This document shows, in pieces, positions 1 through 12,560 of a stretch of DNA of 64,000 nt. The notes beneath the pieces were generated by a model. It had not been told where the DNA came from, searched no databases, and worked only from the letters and a program-made list of their open reading frames with translations. Each line of letters opens with the position of its first letter. The stretch's first letter is position 1. Source of the DNA: Microcebus murinus. Lineage: Eukaryota; Chordata; Mammalia; Primates; Cheirogaleidae. Where the stretch lies: positions 141,210,501-141,274,500 of the forward strand of contig NC_134104.1 of assembly GCF_040939455.1 (NCBI RefSeq), given 5' to 3'. A program made the position numbers and the translations under genes.

Positions 1-59
1 GTCCATCCAGATGAATGAGTTGACTAGATATATTAAAGACTCAGAGTCAAAGAGGGCAT

Positions 60-125
60 GTATTTTTTATTGTGGTAAAATATACATAACATTTTACGAT
101 TTTAACAATTTTTAAGTGTGGCATT
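60..125 (-). mobile_element. short L1 3'UTR fragment
   Basis: 'GTGGTAAAATATACATAACA' and 'CAATTTTTAAGTGTG' match the antisense L1 3'UTR pattern also seen at 52,570 and 58,440. It is short, so the assignment is tentative. Confidence 0.4.
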
Positions 126-690
126 CAGACCACATGGAGCATAGACAAACCACCCAAGCTGAGGCGATTCTAGACCAGCCAGCTCCCAGCTGACCTAGAA
201 CGTGACCATAGATATGACTGGAAACCCAGCTGAGAATCTGTGAAGCCTGGCCCAAATCAACAGAACTTCCCATTCTTTTCAGGCTCAGAGCAACAAATTT
301 TTTAAAAAACAGTTGTTATTTTAAGCCACTTAATTATGGAGTGGCTTTTTTGTATAGCAAAAAATAACTGTTATATAGGCAAATTTAAAAAAATAAAATG
401 TCTACAAAAATATATCCTCTTTATGGATAAACAAAATGTGGTTTGTCTATGTTCCATGTGGTCTTTCATTCTTGAGAGACTTGCAACTAGTGCAATGCCA
501 CTCTTGCCTCATTCTTATTGGTCAGAGTAAGTCACAAGGCCAGCCTGGATTCAAGGCATAAGAAATAGACTCTACTATTTGATAGGAAGTGCTGAAAAAT
601 AATAGCATCTGCCCATGTGATATAGGAAAGGGAATAAATTGAGGCCATTTCTACAGTCTACCACAATTTATTAAGCTAGAATAAAATTAT
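126..690. other. unassigned intergenic sequence
   Basis: I see no gene, RNA or confidently named repeat here. The stretch is AT-rich with one short open frame (336-530) that has no recognisable family. Confidence 0.5.
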
Positions 691-765
691 TTTAAAAATT
701 TGTTCTGTACTCCCCAAATTGATCTATAGATTGAATGCAATCCCTATCAAATTTCTTTTCTTTCT

Positions 766-1454
766 TTTTTTTTTTTTTGATACAGAGTCTCCCTCTGTTG
801 CCTCAGCCAGAGTGCATGATGTCAGCCTAGCTCACAGCAACCTCAAACTCCTGGGCTGGCCGGGCGCGGTGGCTCACGCCTGTAATCCTAGCTCTCTGGG
901 AGGCCGAGGCGGGCGGATTGCTCGAGGTCAGGAGTTCAAAACCAGCCTCAGCAAGAGCGAGACCCCGTCTCTACTATAAAATAGAAAGAAATTAATTGGC
1001 CAACTAATATATATACAAAAAATTAGCCGGGCATGGTGGCGAATGCCTGTAGTCCCAGCTACTCGGGAGGCTGAGGCAGGAGGATTGCTTGAGCCAGGAG
1101 TTTGAGGTTGCTATGAGCTAGGCTGACGCCATGGCACTCACTCTAGCCTGGGCAACAAAGCAAGACTCTGTCTCAAAAAAAAAAAAAACAAACAAACAAA
1201 AAAAAAACAACTCCTGGGCTCAAGCAATCCATCTGCCTCAGCCTCCCGAGTAGCTGGGACTACAGGCAAACACCACCATGCCCAGGTAATTTTTTTTCCT
1301 CATTTTTAGTCCCCCAGCTAATTTTTTCTATTTTTAGTGAAGATAGGGTCTCCCTCTTACTCAGAGCTGGTTTCTAACTCCTGACCTCAAGCGATCCTCC
1401 CGCCTCAGCCTCCCAGAGTGCTAGGATTATAGGCGTGAACCACCACATTTGGCC
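766..1454 (-). mobile_element. Alu (antisense), split by a second Alu
   Basis: The antisense Alu starts with poly-T at 767-778 and ends GGCC at about 1,453. It is interrupted at 858-1208. It sits inside L1; CCCTATCAAA flanks it on both sides (TSD). Confidence 0.85.
858..1208 (+). mobile_element. Alu (sense), nested in the antisense Alu
   Basis: This is a full-length, low-divergence lemur-type Alu beginning GGCCGGGCGCGG. A perfect 12-bp TSD, AACTCCTGGGCT, lies at 846-857 and 1209-1220, inside the older Alu. Confidence 0.92.
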
Positions 1455-1523
1455 CCTATCAAAATTCTTACTGCTTTTTTTTTTTTGTATAAATGGGCAA
1501 GCTGATTCTAAAATTCATATGAA

Positions 1524-1804
1524 GGCCTGGCGTGCAGGCTCATACCTGTAATCTTAGCACTCTGGGAGGCTGAGGCAGGAGGATTGCTTGTGGTCAGGAG
1601 TTACAGACAAGCTCTGAGCAAGAGCGAGACCCTATCTCCACTAAAAATAGAAAAAATTAGCCAGGCATGGTGGCGCATGCCTGTAGTCCCAGCTACTTGG
1701 GAGGCTGAGGCAGGAGTTTGAGGTTGCTGTCAGCTAGGCTGATGCCACGACACTCTAGCCTAGCCAACAGAACAAGACTCTGTCTCTAAATAAATAAATA
1801 AACA
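1524..1804 (+). mobile_element. Alu (sense) in L1
   Basis: This is a diverged Alu ending in an (AAAT)n tail. Near-perfect TSDs AAAATTCATATGAA (1510-1523) and AAAATTTATATGAA (1804-1817) flank it. Confidence 0.85.
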
Positions 1805-2944
1805 AAATTTATATGAAATTAAAGAAACCCTGAATAGACAAAATAATCTTCAAAAAGAAGAACTAGGAGGATTCACACTTCCCCATTTCAAAATTAGCTA
1901 CAAAGTAACAGTAACCAAGACAGTATGGTACTGGCATGAGAATAGACAGAAACATCAATGAAATAGAATTGAGAGTCCAGAAATACACCCATGTGTCCAT
2001 GGTCAATTGATTTTCAATGAGGGTGCCAAGACCATTCAATGGGGGAAACAATAGTGTTTTCAACAATTGGTGCTGGCACAACTGGACATCCACATGCAAA
2101 AGAATGAAGCTGGACCCCTACTTCACACCATAAATAAAAATTAACTTAAAATGGATCAAAGATCTAAATGTAAGAGTTAAAACTATGATACTCTTAGAAG
2201 GAAGCATAGTAAATCTTCATGACTTCAGATTTGGTGCAAGGGATTCTTAAATATGACACCAAACGCACAAGCGATAAAAGAAAAAAATAAATTGCACTTC
2301 ATCAAAATTAAAAATTTCTATGCTTCAAATGACACTATCAAGAAAGTGAAAATACAACTCAGAGAACAGGAGAAGATACTAAATTATATATCTGATTAAG
2401 GATTTATATCTAGAATATATAAAGAACTCTTATAACTCAATAATAAAGACAAATAATTTACTTTTTTAAGGGGCAAAGGAAGTGAACAGACATCTCTCCA
2501 AGGAAGATAAACAGATGGTCAGTAAGCACATGAAAAGATGCTCAACCTAATTAGTCATCAGAAAAGTGCAAATCAAAAACAAAGGTACGACTTCACACAG
2601 TACTAGGATGGCTATAATAAAAATGTCAAATAACAAATGTTGGCAATAAAAGCTAGTCACAAAAGATCACATATTGTATGATTCCATTTATATGAAATGT
2701 CTAGAAGAGACAAATATATAGAGACTGGTGGTAGATTATTGGTTGCTTTGGATTGAGGAGGAATAGAGGGAAAAGGAGGTGACAGCTAAAGGGTACAGTT
2801 TCTTTTGGGGATGATGAAAATGTTCTAAAATTGTCTATGATGATGGCTGCACATACCTGTGAATATACTAAAAATTATTGAATTGGACACCTTAAATGTA
2901 TGAAGTATATGATGTCAATTACGCCTGAATAAATCTGTGATGTT

Positions 2945-3190
2945 TTTAAGGCTACGTATTCTATGATTCCTTTTTTATGAAATATCCAAATAGGCAAATC
3001 CATAGAGATAGAAAGTAGATTAGTGGTTGCTAGAGATCAGGAGAGGAGGGATTCAGGAGTGACTGTTAAAGGGTGATTTAATGTTCCAGAATTAGAGAGT
3101 GATGATGGTGGCCCAGTATTAAGAAGATACTAAAAAACATTTTAAAATGATAAATTTTATAGTATATGAATTACATCTTAATAAAAATTG
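2945..3190 (+). mobile_element. second L1 3'UTR copy in tandem
   Basis: This stretch repeats the 3'UTR pattern of the preceding ~300 bp: 'ATGATTCC..TATGAAAT', 'AGATTAGTGGTTGCTAGAG' and 'GAATTACATCTTAATAAAA'. It is about 20-25% diverged from the first. It is therefore a separate 5'-truncated L1 tail lying directly behind the first. Confidence 0.6.
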
Positions 3191-3823
3191 GGGCATGTTT
3201 CATTTGTTTTAGACACTGAAAAGACAAGTTGCACATACTTTTGTTTAAGATGAACCCATTATTTGATTCATTCATTAAATTTAAATAAAATATTCTTAAA
3301 AATCTAAGTAAAAGTTCTCTAGTTTTTCTAGCATTTCATTGCTCTGACTTACAATGACTATAATTCACATAATTATACATTCTTTAGATGACCATGCTTG
3401 CTTATGGGAAGAATAATAAACTTAACCACTATTCTAGAGTCATGCTTTTTATTATTAATAATATAATTGTATTAAATCTGAAGCAGTTTCTAAAGCATAT
3501 TTACTGGACATTAAAGTAGGCTTTAACAGATATAATTTTCAGAATTAATTATTTGGCCTAAATACCAACTTATTTTCTACATATATATTTAAAACAAGAA
3601 CAAATTCTAGTCATTTCTGGTTTTGGAGTCCTTCTCTGGGTACATATGTGACAAAATTCTTTTATATTTAGAACAAAGTCAATGATTCAACAACAAAATG
3701 ATCTTCAATTACAAGTCATAATTGAATTATCATAGTTATATTTTACAGCTAACATTACAGAGTGATACATGGTGATAAATAATTATCAGATGTTACCAAA
3801 AAAATTATCCTCATTACTACTAC
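3190..3823. other. unassigned AT-rich intergenic sequence
   Basis: No open frame, RNA gene or recognisable repeat is seen. It is AT-rich with no sign of selection visible by eye. Confidence 0.5.
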
Positions 3824-4104
3824 AGAGGATCTTACTCTGTCGTCTAGAATGGAGTGCAGTGGCCCAATCAGAGTTCTCTATAACCTTGAACTCCTGGGCT
3901 CAAGAGATACTCCTGCCTCAGCCTTCTAAGTAGCTAGGACTACAAGTGCATGCTACCACACCCAGCTAATTTTTAAAATGTTTTGTAGAGACAGAATCTC
4001 ACTATGTTGCCCAGGCTTGTCTTGAACTCCTGACTTCAAGTGATCTTTCTGCTTCAGCCTCCCCGAATGCTGGGATTACAGGCGTAAGCCACTGTGCCCG
4101 GCCA
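3824..4104 (-). mobile_element. Alu (antisense, old)
   Basis: This dimeric antisense Alu is well diverged and ends at the CCCGGCC boundary (4,104). It resembles AluJ-type rather than lemur-specific copies, because it lacks the GTTGGCCAATTAATT linker. Confidence 0.85.
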
Positions 4105-4329
4105 AATTATTAATTTGTTACTCTTTCCTTAACTAAAGTTTATTGTCTGAGAATCATGTCTATTGAAACTTACATTGCTGAATGTTTGATGGACTCCTAT
4201 TGTTTTATAAACTTTCAAAAAGTATCATTGGTATTTAGGGCTTGGAAGTTTCTTAAAATTTTGAGTAAGAAATGAATTTTGTTGAATTAAAAAATGATAG
4301 TTTCTGGAATTCATAGAGTTGTAGAAAAT

Positions 4330-4985
4330 AGATATCGTCAATACTCTGTTACTAAGGATATAAACTGGTACTTAATTTCAGGAAGGCAACTTGGTAATAT
4401 GCATCAAGATTCTAGGCTGAGCACAGTGGCTCACACCTGTAATCTTAGCACTCTGGAAGGCCAAGGCAGAAGAATTGTTTGAGGCCAGGAGTTTAAGACC
4501 AGCCTGAGCAAAAGCAAGACCCCTGTCTCTACAAAAAGTAGAAAAAAATTATCCAGGCATGGTGGCATGCGCCTGGAATCTGAACAACAGAGACTCTATC
4601 TCCAAAAAAAAAAAAAAAAAAATTATGTAATTTTTGACTCAACAATTTCAATTTTAGAAATATATCCTAAGAAAATAATTGAACTAATGAGCAAAGTTCC
4701 ATGTTCATTACCTCATAGGAACATATGAATTTCTATATTTAAAAACTGTACTATAAATAGTACATTTGACATATTCATACAGGAAAATACTCTGTGGCCA
4801 CAATGACATTTATTTTTCATGGAAAGATGTCCAAAATATATTATTGGTGAAAAAGCAGGTTATTAAACAGTATTCATGACTAATCCCATTAAAATTATAC
4901 ACGGAGTTCATATTTTTCTATATCTTCTGAATTTTTCTAATGAGCATGTGTTACATTTACAATCATAAAAATCAAGAAAGCTATT
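4330..4985 (+). mobile_element. ancient L1M 3' end
   Basis: The sense L1M ORF2/3'UTR pattern includes 'CCTAAGAAAATAATTGAACT' and 'GGAAAGATGTCCAAAATATA'. It is interrupted by an Alu at 4414-4622. Confidence 0.6.
4414..4622 (+). mobile_element. Alu (sense), internally deleted
   Basis: This Alu left arm and linker are followed by a shortened right arm (about 90 bp missing) and an A-tail at 4,603-4,621. Confidence 0.85.
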
Positions 4986-4989
4986 CCCA

Positions 4990-5585
4990 CCTTGGAGAGA
5001 AAGATGCCTTTGTTTACAATTATGAGTGGTTGCGTCTCTGTCTCTCTGCCTTATCTTCTTCTTTAACTACTAGGCGGAATTGAAGTCCTGGAACCCCTCT
5101 GAACTTCCCACTACACCAATCCACAAGGAAGACAATGCAGGTATCTCTCTATTCCCTTCTTGCATGAATCTCCCTGGTGAGGAAAATAATGTCAGGCACC
5201 AGAACAAACTAGTATGAGATATTTTGGTTAGAAATGCCTTTAAGTACCCCTCAAATATTGTTGCGAATCTTGCTTCTGTTAGGCAGGCTCTTTGAGTCTG
5301 GCCCTTTTCCCGGGTGCTACAAGGAAAGCTAAGCTCCAGCCACCACACCAGGCCTACCACAGTGTGGCCCCAATTTTCCCTCCCCCAACATCACTCCCTA
5401 CCAAGGTAGCCCAGCCCACCCTCTCACACTGGGAGGGTTCTGGTTTAAGTTTCCTCAAGGAGTTTTTAGAAACAATGTTGGCCTCTCTGTTGAGGGAAGG
5501 AGTAGAGAATGCTGATATCAGGGGATTGTTAACTCTTGTTTCTTCACAGGGGTAGCTCAGTGGACTATCATTCTTGGTAATAGTA
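4990..5585. other. unassigned intergenic sequence
   Basis: Overlapping short open frames on both strands (5070-5629) show no recognisable domain. I see no named repeat, though an old LTR is possible. Confidence 0.4.
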
Positions 5586-6014
5586 CAGTTGACCCTTGAG
5601 CAACTCAGGTTTGAACTGCACGGGTCCACTTATATCTGGATTTTTTCTTCTGCTTCTGCCACCCTGAAACAGCAAGACCAAGCCCTCCTTGTCATCCTCC
5701 TCCTCAGCCTGTTCAACATGAAGACGAGGAAGAATACCTTTATGATGATCCACCTCCACTTAATGAATAGTAAATATATTTTCTTTTCCTTTTGATTTTC
5801 TTAATAACATTTTTCTCTAGCTTGCTTTATCTTAAAAATACAGTATACAATATATAATATACAAAATATGCATTAATTGACTGTTTACATTATCAGTAAG
5901 GTGATCAATGGTGGGATATTAGTAGTTTAGGTTTTGGGGAATCAAAAGTTAAATGTGGATTATTGAATGCGCCGGGTAGGTACTGCTGACCAAGTGTTGC
6001 TCAAGGGGCAACTG
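5586..6014 (+). mobile_element. Tigger-like (pogo family) MITE
   Basis: A 429-bp non-autonomous DNA transposon. Its terminal inverted repeats are CAGTTGACCCTTGAGCAAC at 5586 and GTTGCTCAAGGGGCAACTG ending 6014. The 5' flank is TA, as expected for this superfamily, but the 3' flank is mutated. The short open frame within it (5574-5795) has no independent support. Confidence 0.8.
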
Positions 6015-6199
6015 AAATTCTATCACTTTTTGTGTGTTTCTAGACATGGGCTCCCTCTTGTGGTTCATAGGATATATAAGATATAGAAAATATATATATC
6101 TGCATTATTGCAGTTGCAAAGATTACTCGGGCACTGGTAGATGATTATAGCTGAATGGATTGATAATTTTTAAATAAATATTGTAAAGACCTTTATTTA

Positions 6200-6754
<555 letters not shown>

Positions 6755-6902
6755 TCAAAAACAGGCAACAAAAACAAAAAATAGACAAATGGGATTTAAT
6801 TAAACTACAAAGCTTCTGCACAGCAAAATAAATAGTCAACATAGTGAACAGACAACCTGCAGGATGGGAGAAAATATTTGCAAACTACGCATCTGATGTT
6901 GA

Positions 6903-7058
6903 AATTAGATAGGATCTCATTATGTTGTCACGCTGACCTTGAACTCCTGGCCTGGCCTCAAGTGATTCTCCTGCCTTGGCCTCCCAACAAATAAACCTCT
7001 TTTCTTTATAAATTACCCAGCCTCAGGTATTTCCTTTATAGCAATGCAAATGAAGTAA
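6903..7058. mobile_element. Alu fragment joined to a MaLR LTR 3' end inside L1
   Basis: An antisense Alu piece (about 6,908-6,988) is followed by 'TTATAAATTACCCAGCCTCA' and 'TTTCCTTTATAGCAATGC', typical of a THE1/MST-type LTR end. The two are fused and interrupt the L1 between 'CGCATCTGATG' and 'GGGAGCTAATATC'. Confidence 0.6.
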
Positions 7059-7630
7059 AACAGCATCTGGCAGGGAGCTAATATCCAGAACATACAGGGA
7101 ATTCAAACAATTCAACAAAAAAGACACAAATAATCCCATTAAAAACTGGGCAAAGGACATGAATAGACATTTTTAAAAAGAAGACATGCAAATTGCCAAC
7201 AGGTATATGAAAAAGTTCTCAACATCACTAATCATCAGAGAAATGGAAATTAAAACCACAGTGAAATATTATCCTACCCTAGTCAGATGGCTATTAAAAA
7301 GTCAAAAAATAACAAATGTTGGTGAGGATATGAAAAAAAGGAACTCTTATACATTGTTGGTGGGAATGTCAGTTAGTACAATCTCTATAGAAAGTAGTAT
7401 GGAGATTTCTCGAAGAACTAAAAATAGAACTAATATTCAATCCAGCAATCCCACTACTAGATATTTACCCAAAAAAAAAGAAATCAATGTATCAAAAAGA
7501 TACCTGCACTTGTATGTTTATCACAGCCCAATTCACAATAGCAAAGATGTGGAGTCACTCTAAGTATCCATCAGTGGATGACTGGATAAAGAAAATGCAT
7601 TATATATAATATATAAACCCTGGAATAAGG

Positions 7631-7968
7631 GGCTGGGCGTGGTGGCTCACGCCTGTAATCCTAGCACTTTGGGAGGCCGAGGCGGCGGATTGCTCAAGGT
7701 CAGGAGTTTGAAACCAGCCTGAGCGAGACCCCGTCTCTACCAAAAATAGAAATAAATTAATTGACCAACTAAAAATATATATACAAAAAATTAGCCGGGC
7801 ATGGTGGCGCATGCCTGTAGTCCCAGCTACTAGGGAGGCTGAGGCAGTAGGATCGCTGAGCCCCGGAGATTGAGGTTGCTGTGAGCCAGGCTGACGCCAC
7901 GGCACTCACTCTAGCCTGGGCAGCAAAGTGAGACTCTGTCTCAGAAAAAACAAAAAACAAAAAACACA
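7631..7968 (+). mobile_element. Alu (sense, lemur type) in L1
   Basis: A full-length Alu flanked by CCCTGGAATA on both sides (7,618-7,627 and about 7,975-7,984). The right linker reads 'AATTAATTGACCAACT', the lemur-type signature in sense orientation. Confidence 0.88.
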
Positions 7969-8399
7969 AAAAACCCCTGGAATACTATTGGGCTATAAAA
8001 AAGAATGAAGTCATGCCTTTTGCAGCAATGTAAATGGAAATCAAGGCCATTATCTTAAGTGAAACAAGAAAGTCACAGACAAATACCGCATGTTCTCACT
8101 CGTAAGCTAAATAATGTGCACACATGGATATAGAGTGAGGAATGATAGACAACGGAGACTCGGAAGGGTGAGACGGTGGGGGGAGGGTAGATGATGAGAA
8201 ATTACTTAATGGGTACAATGTATGTTGTTTGGGTAATAGATACCCGAAAAGTCCTGACTTGACCTCTACACAAGCTATGCATGTAAGACACTTGCACTTG
8301 TACATCATAAGTTTATACAAAATAAGGTATACATGTTTAAACACCCAGTGTATAAGAAATTATACCGCTTGAATAAAGAAAAATCCAGCCTATTCAGCA

Positions 8400-8845
8400 T
8401 TCTAAAAATAATGACTGACATTTATTGAGTGCTTAATGTTCCAGGTACTGCTTTAAACATTTGATGTAAAAAATTATGTAACTTTTTATTATGGAAAATT
8501 TCAAACTTAAGAATTAAAGAAAAGAGTGCCCAAGAGCCTCTCTGAATGCATCACCCACTTGCAGCTATTATCAACGTTGTAACATTCTGCCACACCTACT
8601 TATCATCATCATTCTCCCTCCCAGTTTTTTCTGGAGTATTTAAGGCAAATATCAGATGTCCTATAATTCACCTATAAATACCTTAATTATATTCTAAACT
8701 TTACAAATATATTAGCTATTTTAGTCCTCACAAAAAATAGTTATTATTCCCATTTTATAGATGTATAAACTGAGGCAGACAGTATTAAGTGACCCATGGG
8801 GCTCAGGATTCAAACCCTGGAGTCCGACTGTAGAGCCTGTATGGT
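8400..8845 (+). mobile_element. MIR SINE split by an L1M-like fragment
   Basis: MIR-like halves occur at 8,400-8,465 ('GACATTTATTGAGTGCTTAA') and 8,740-8,845 ('TTCCCATTTTATAGATG', 'TGAGGCAGACAG'). The intervening part resembles an old L1 3' fragment. Confidence 0.6.
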
Positions 8846-9862
<1,017 letters not shown>

Positions 9863-10103
9863 TGTAGTCTCAATAACTGTCCTATTCTGTCCCTAAGCAC
9901 AAGTCTATAACAGCTTTTGCCTTACCACTACTATTTAGGTGAGTTAAAAATTATACATGTGTTTCATTATTATTCTAATCTATGAGCAGTGAATGGCAAC
10001 TCTTTAATAAAGGGCCTAATTAATTAAACCAAATATCCCATTGTACATCATTTCCATATCAGCACAAACTAATCTACCTCATACTTTAAAAAAATGGCTG
10101 CAG

Positions 10104-10446
<343 letters not shown>

Positions 10447-10459
10447 AAAAATGGCTGCA

Positions 10460-11870
10460 GAGTATTCCATATAAGCAATTAAACCAATACCCTACTGTTT
10501 GGAAATTTGATTGCTTTCAGATTGTTGTTTATGTTTTTTTCTATTACAAATGATGCTTCACTAAAAATCTTTACACATTCTATCTTGGTGAACTTTTGCA
10601 AGTATAGCCTTATGAAATATTTCTAGTAGTGAATTTGATAGACCCAGGGTATATGCATTTTACATTGATAATGACTGCCAAATTACTTAGCAAAGTCCCA
10701 CCAGTGTACAATACCACCAATCCTATATGTGTCCCTGTCTCCCCACACTTTCATTAGCACCATATAGCATTAAACTTTAAAATTTTGCCAACCCCAAAGG
10801 AGAAAAATCTTCCATTGTTTGGATTTGCATTCCTTTAACTATGGCTGACATTAAACCTATTTTTAGGAGTTTATTGCTTGTAACTATTTCTCTTTCTCTG
10901 AACTGTCTGTCCTTATCCTAGCCCAATTTTATTGATTTATAAGAGCTCTTTATAAAGTATGGAAATTAGCCTGCCAAATGTGTTACAGACATTTTTCTCA
11001 GTCATTTAACTTTGACTTTGTTTGTGATTTATGGTCCTTGGTCTTTGTGTGTTGCTTAGTAAGGTTTCCCCATTTTACATAATAAATATATGTTCCCATA
11101 CTATTTTCTAGTTACATTAAAATCTTTCCTCCTCTGGACCTTATTTTGGCTTAAGGAGTGAAGTAGGATTCAGCATTTTTGTCTCCCCAAAAGTTACCTA
11201 GTGATTTTGAAGCCATATTAATAATAATTTCTTATTCTCCCACAAATTTGAGATGCCACCTTTATCGCAAACTAACTTTCCATATATATTTGGATCTACT
11301 TGGGATCATTTATTCTGTTCCAAAGATCTATCTATTTCTTTGCAAGTACTAAAGTGCTTTACTTATCATAACTTCAATTTGTGGTAGGACCAGGCTCTCT
11401 CCACACTTTTTTGTTCCAAATTTCACCATTTACCATGAGTTATAAAATTATTTTTCAAGGTAAAAAATTCTTGTTTATATTATAATTAGAATTTAATTGA
11501 ATTTATAGGGTGATTTAGGAAGAATTGATATATTTAACATATAATTTAGTCTCTTGATCCAAGAAATGTTATGTCTTTCAATTTACTTGTCTTCTTTTAT
11601 GTCCCCAAATAGAATTTTAAAGTTTTCTTCATTTAAGACCCATACAGTTGTTGTGAATACTTACATATTTAATCAGCTCATGGTTTTTAAAATAAGATAG
11701 TTTCTTCCAGTAAATTTTTCCAATAGTTATTGTTTAGGGCTATTTTATTGATTTTTATTAATATAAATGAACTTTACAACTTGCCATTTTACCAAATTCT
11801 ATTATTGCTTCTAATTTTTTTTTTTTTAAGTAATTCTCTAGGGTTGCTTTTATTTTCCAGATATGTATTG
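10460..11870 (-). mobile_element. old L1 LINE (antisense), 3' half of ORF2
   Basis: Reads as reversed L1M ORF2: 'TATTACAAATGATGCTTCAC', 'TTTGGATTTGCATTCCTTTA' and 'TTATTGATTTATAAGAGCTC'. It is heavily diverged with no long frame. Confidence 0.75.
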
Positions 11871-11879
11871 TGAACATTG

Positions 11880-12330
11880 TTGGCGTCCCAGTCACATCCC
11901 TTTTTACCAGACCTGTGTGCCCACCCCTAGCTGTTGTGAGTATTGCAGGCCAACTACTCACAACTGCTCCCTTCTCTGGAGAGAACTGCTGTTGGTTGAA
12001 TGAAAACTGACTTGCCTGGGAGATAAAATCCCCTTCTTCCCCCAGTCAGTGCACAATGGCTTATTGACTTGGGTGTAAAAAAACCCTAAAACTGACCCCC
12101 TTGCTTTAAAGTGCTACCAGCTCTATGGTGCAGTTCATGCTCAACAGCTGCCCAGGGAATCAGGCTAAGGCTAGACTTCAGCTGAGACCACATCTGTGTT
12201 TAGCTTCTCTGCTTGCCTTATCCTACTACTCTCATTCTCCTCTTCTAAGAGCATTTCTTCAATAAGTCACATGCTCCTGATCCCTGTTTCAAGCTTTGCT
12301 TCTAGGACACCCAACCTAAGACAATATATA
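11880..12330. other. possible old LTR, family not identified
   Basis: The stretch ends 'TTCTAGGACACCCAACCTAA', like the ends of several ERVL-class LTRs. The assignment is weak. Confidence 0.35.
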
Positions 12331-12369
12331 ATCAATCCTCTGGACAAAACTGACATTAATTTATCAAAT

Positions 12370-12560
12370 AGTTTTGAGTATTTGTAATGTGCTAGGCACT
12401 TTCTAGACACTGAGCAGCTGGCTAGGCCAAGGCCCCTGTCTTGGGGGAACTTATGTTTTAGTGGGTAACACGGACAATGAACAAGTAAACAAACAAATAA
12501 ATGTATAATTTCAGGTAATGATCAGAAGAGAATATGAAGAGAAATAAAGGATGATATGGT
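12370..12560 (-). mobile_element. L2 LINE 3' end (antisense)
   Basis: Contains the reversed L2 3' pattern: 'TGTGCTAGGCACTTTCTAGA', 'GGGAACTTATGTTTTAGTGG' and 'GAACAAGTAAACAAACAAAT'. Confidence 0.65.

Larger units (their letters stand above)
690..2940 (+). mobile_element. L1 LINE fragment (3' ORF2 and 3'UTR), interrupted by Alus
   Basis: ORF2 3'-end sequence reads in the + sense from about 690 to 2,650. Examples are 'GACAGTATGGTACTGGCATG' and 'GGGCAAAGGAAGTGAACAGA'. It is followed by an L1M-type 3'UTR to about 2,940. The element is split by Alu insertions at 766-1454 and 1524-1804. It carries many stops and is not coding. Confidence 0.8.

Noticed and set aside
7186..7563. 125-codon frame
   Set aside because: It is the L1 ORF2 C-terminal remnant, truncated and embedded in a dead element.
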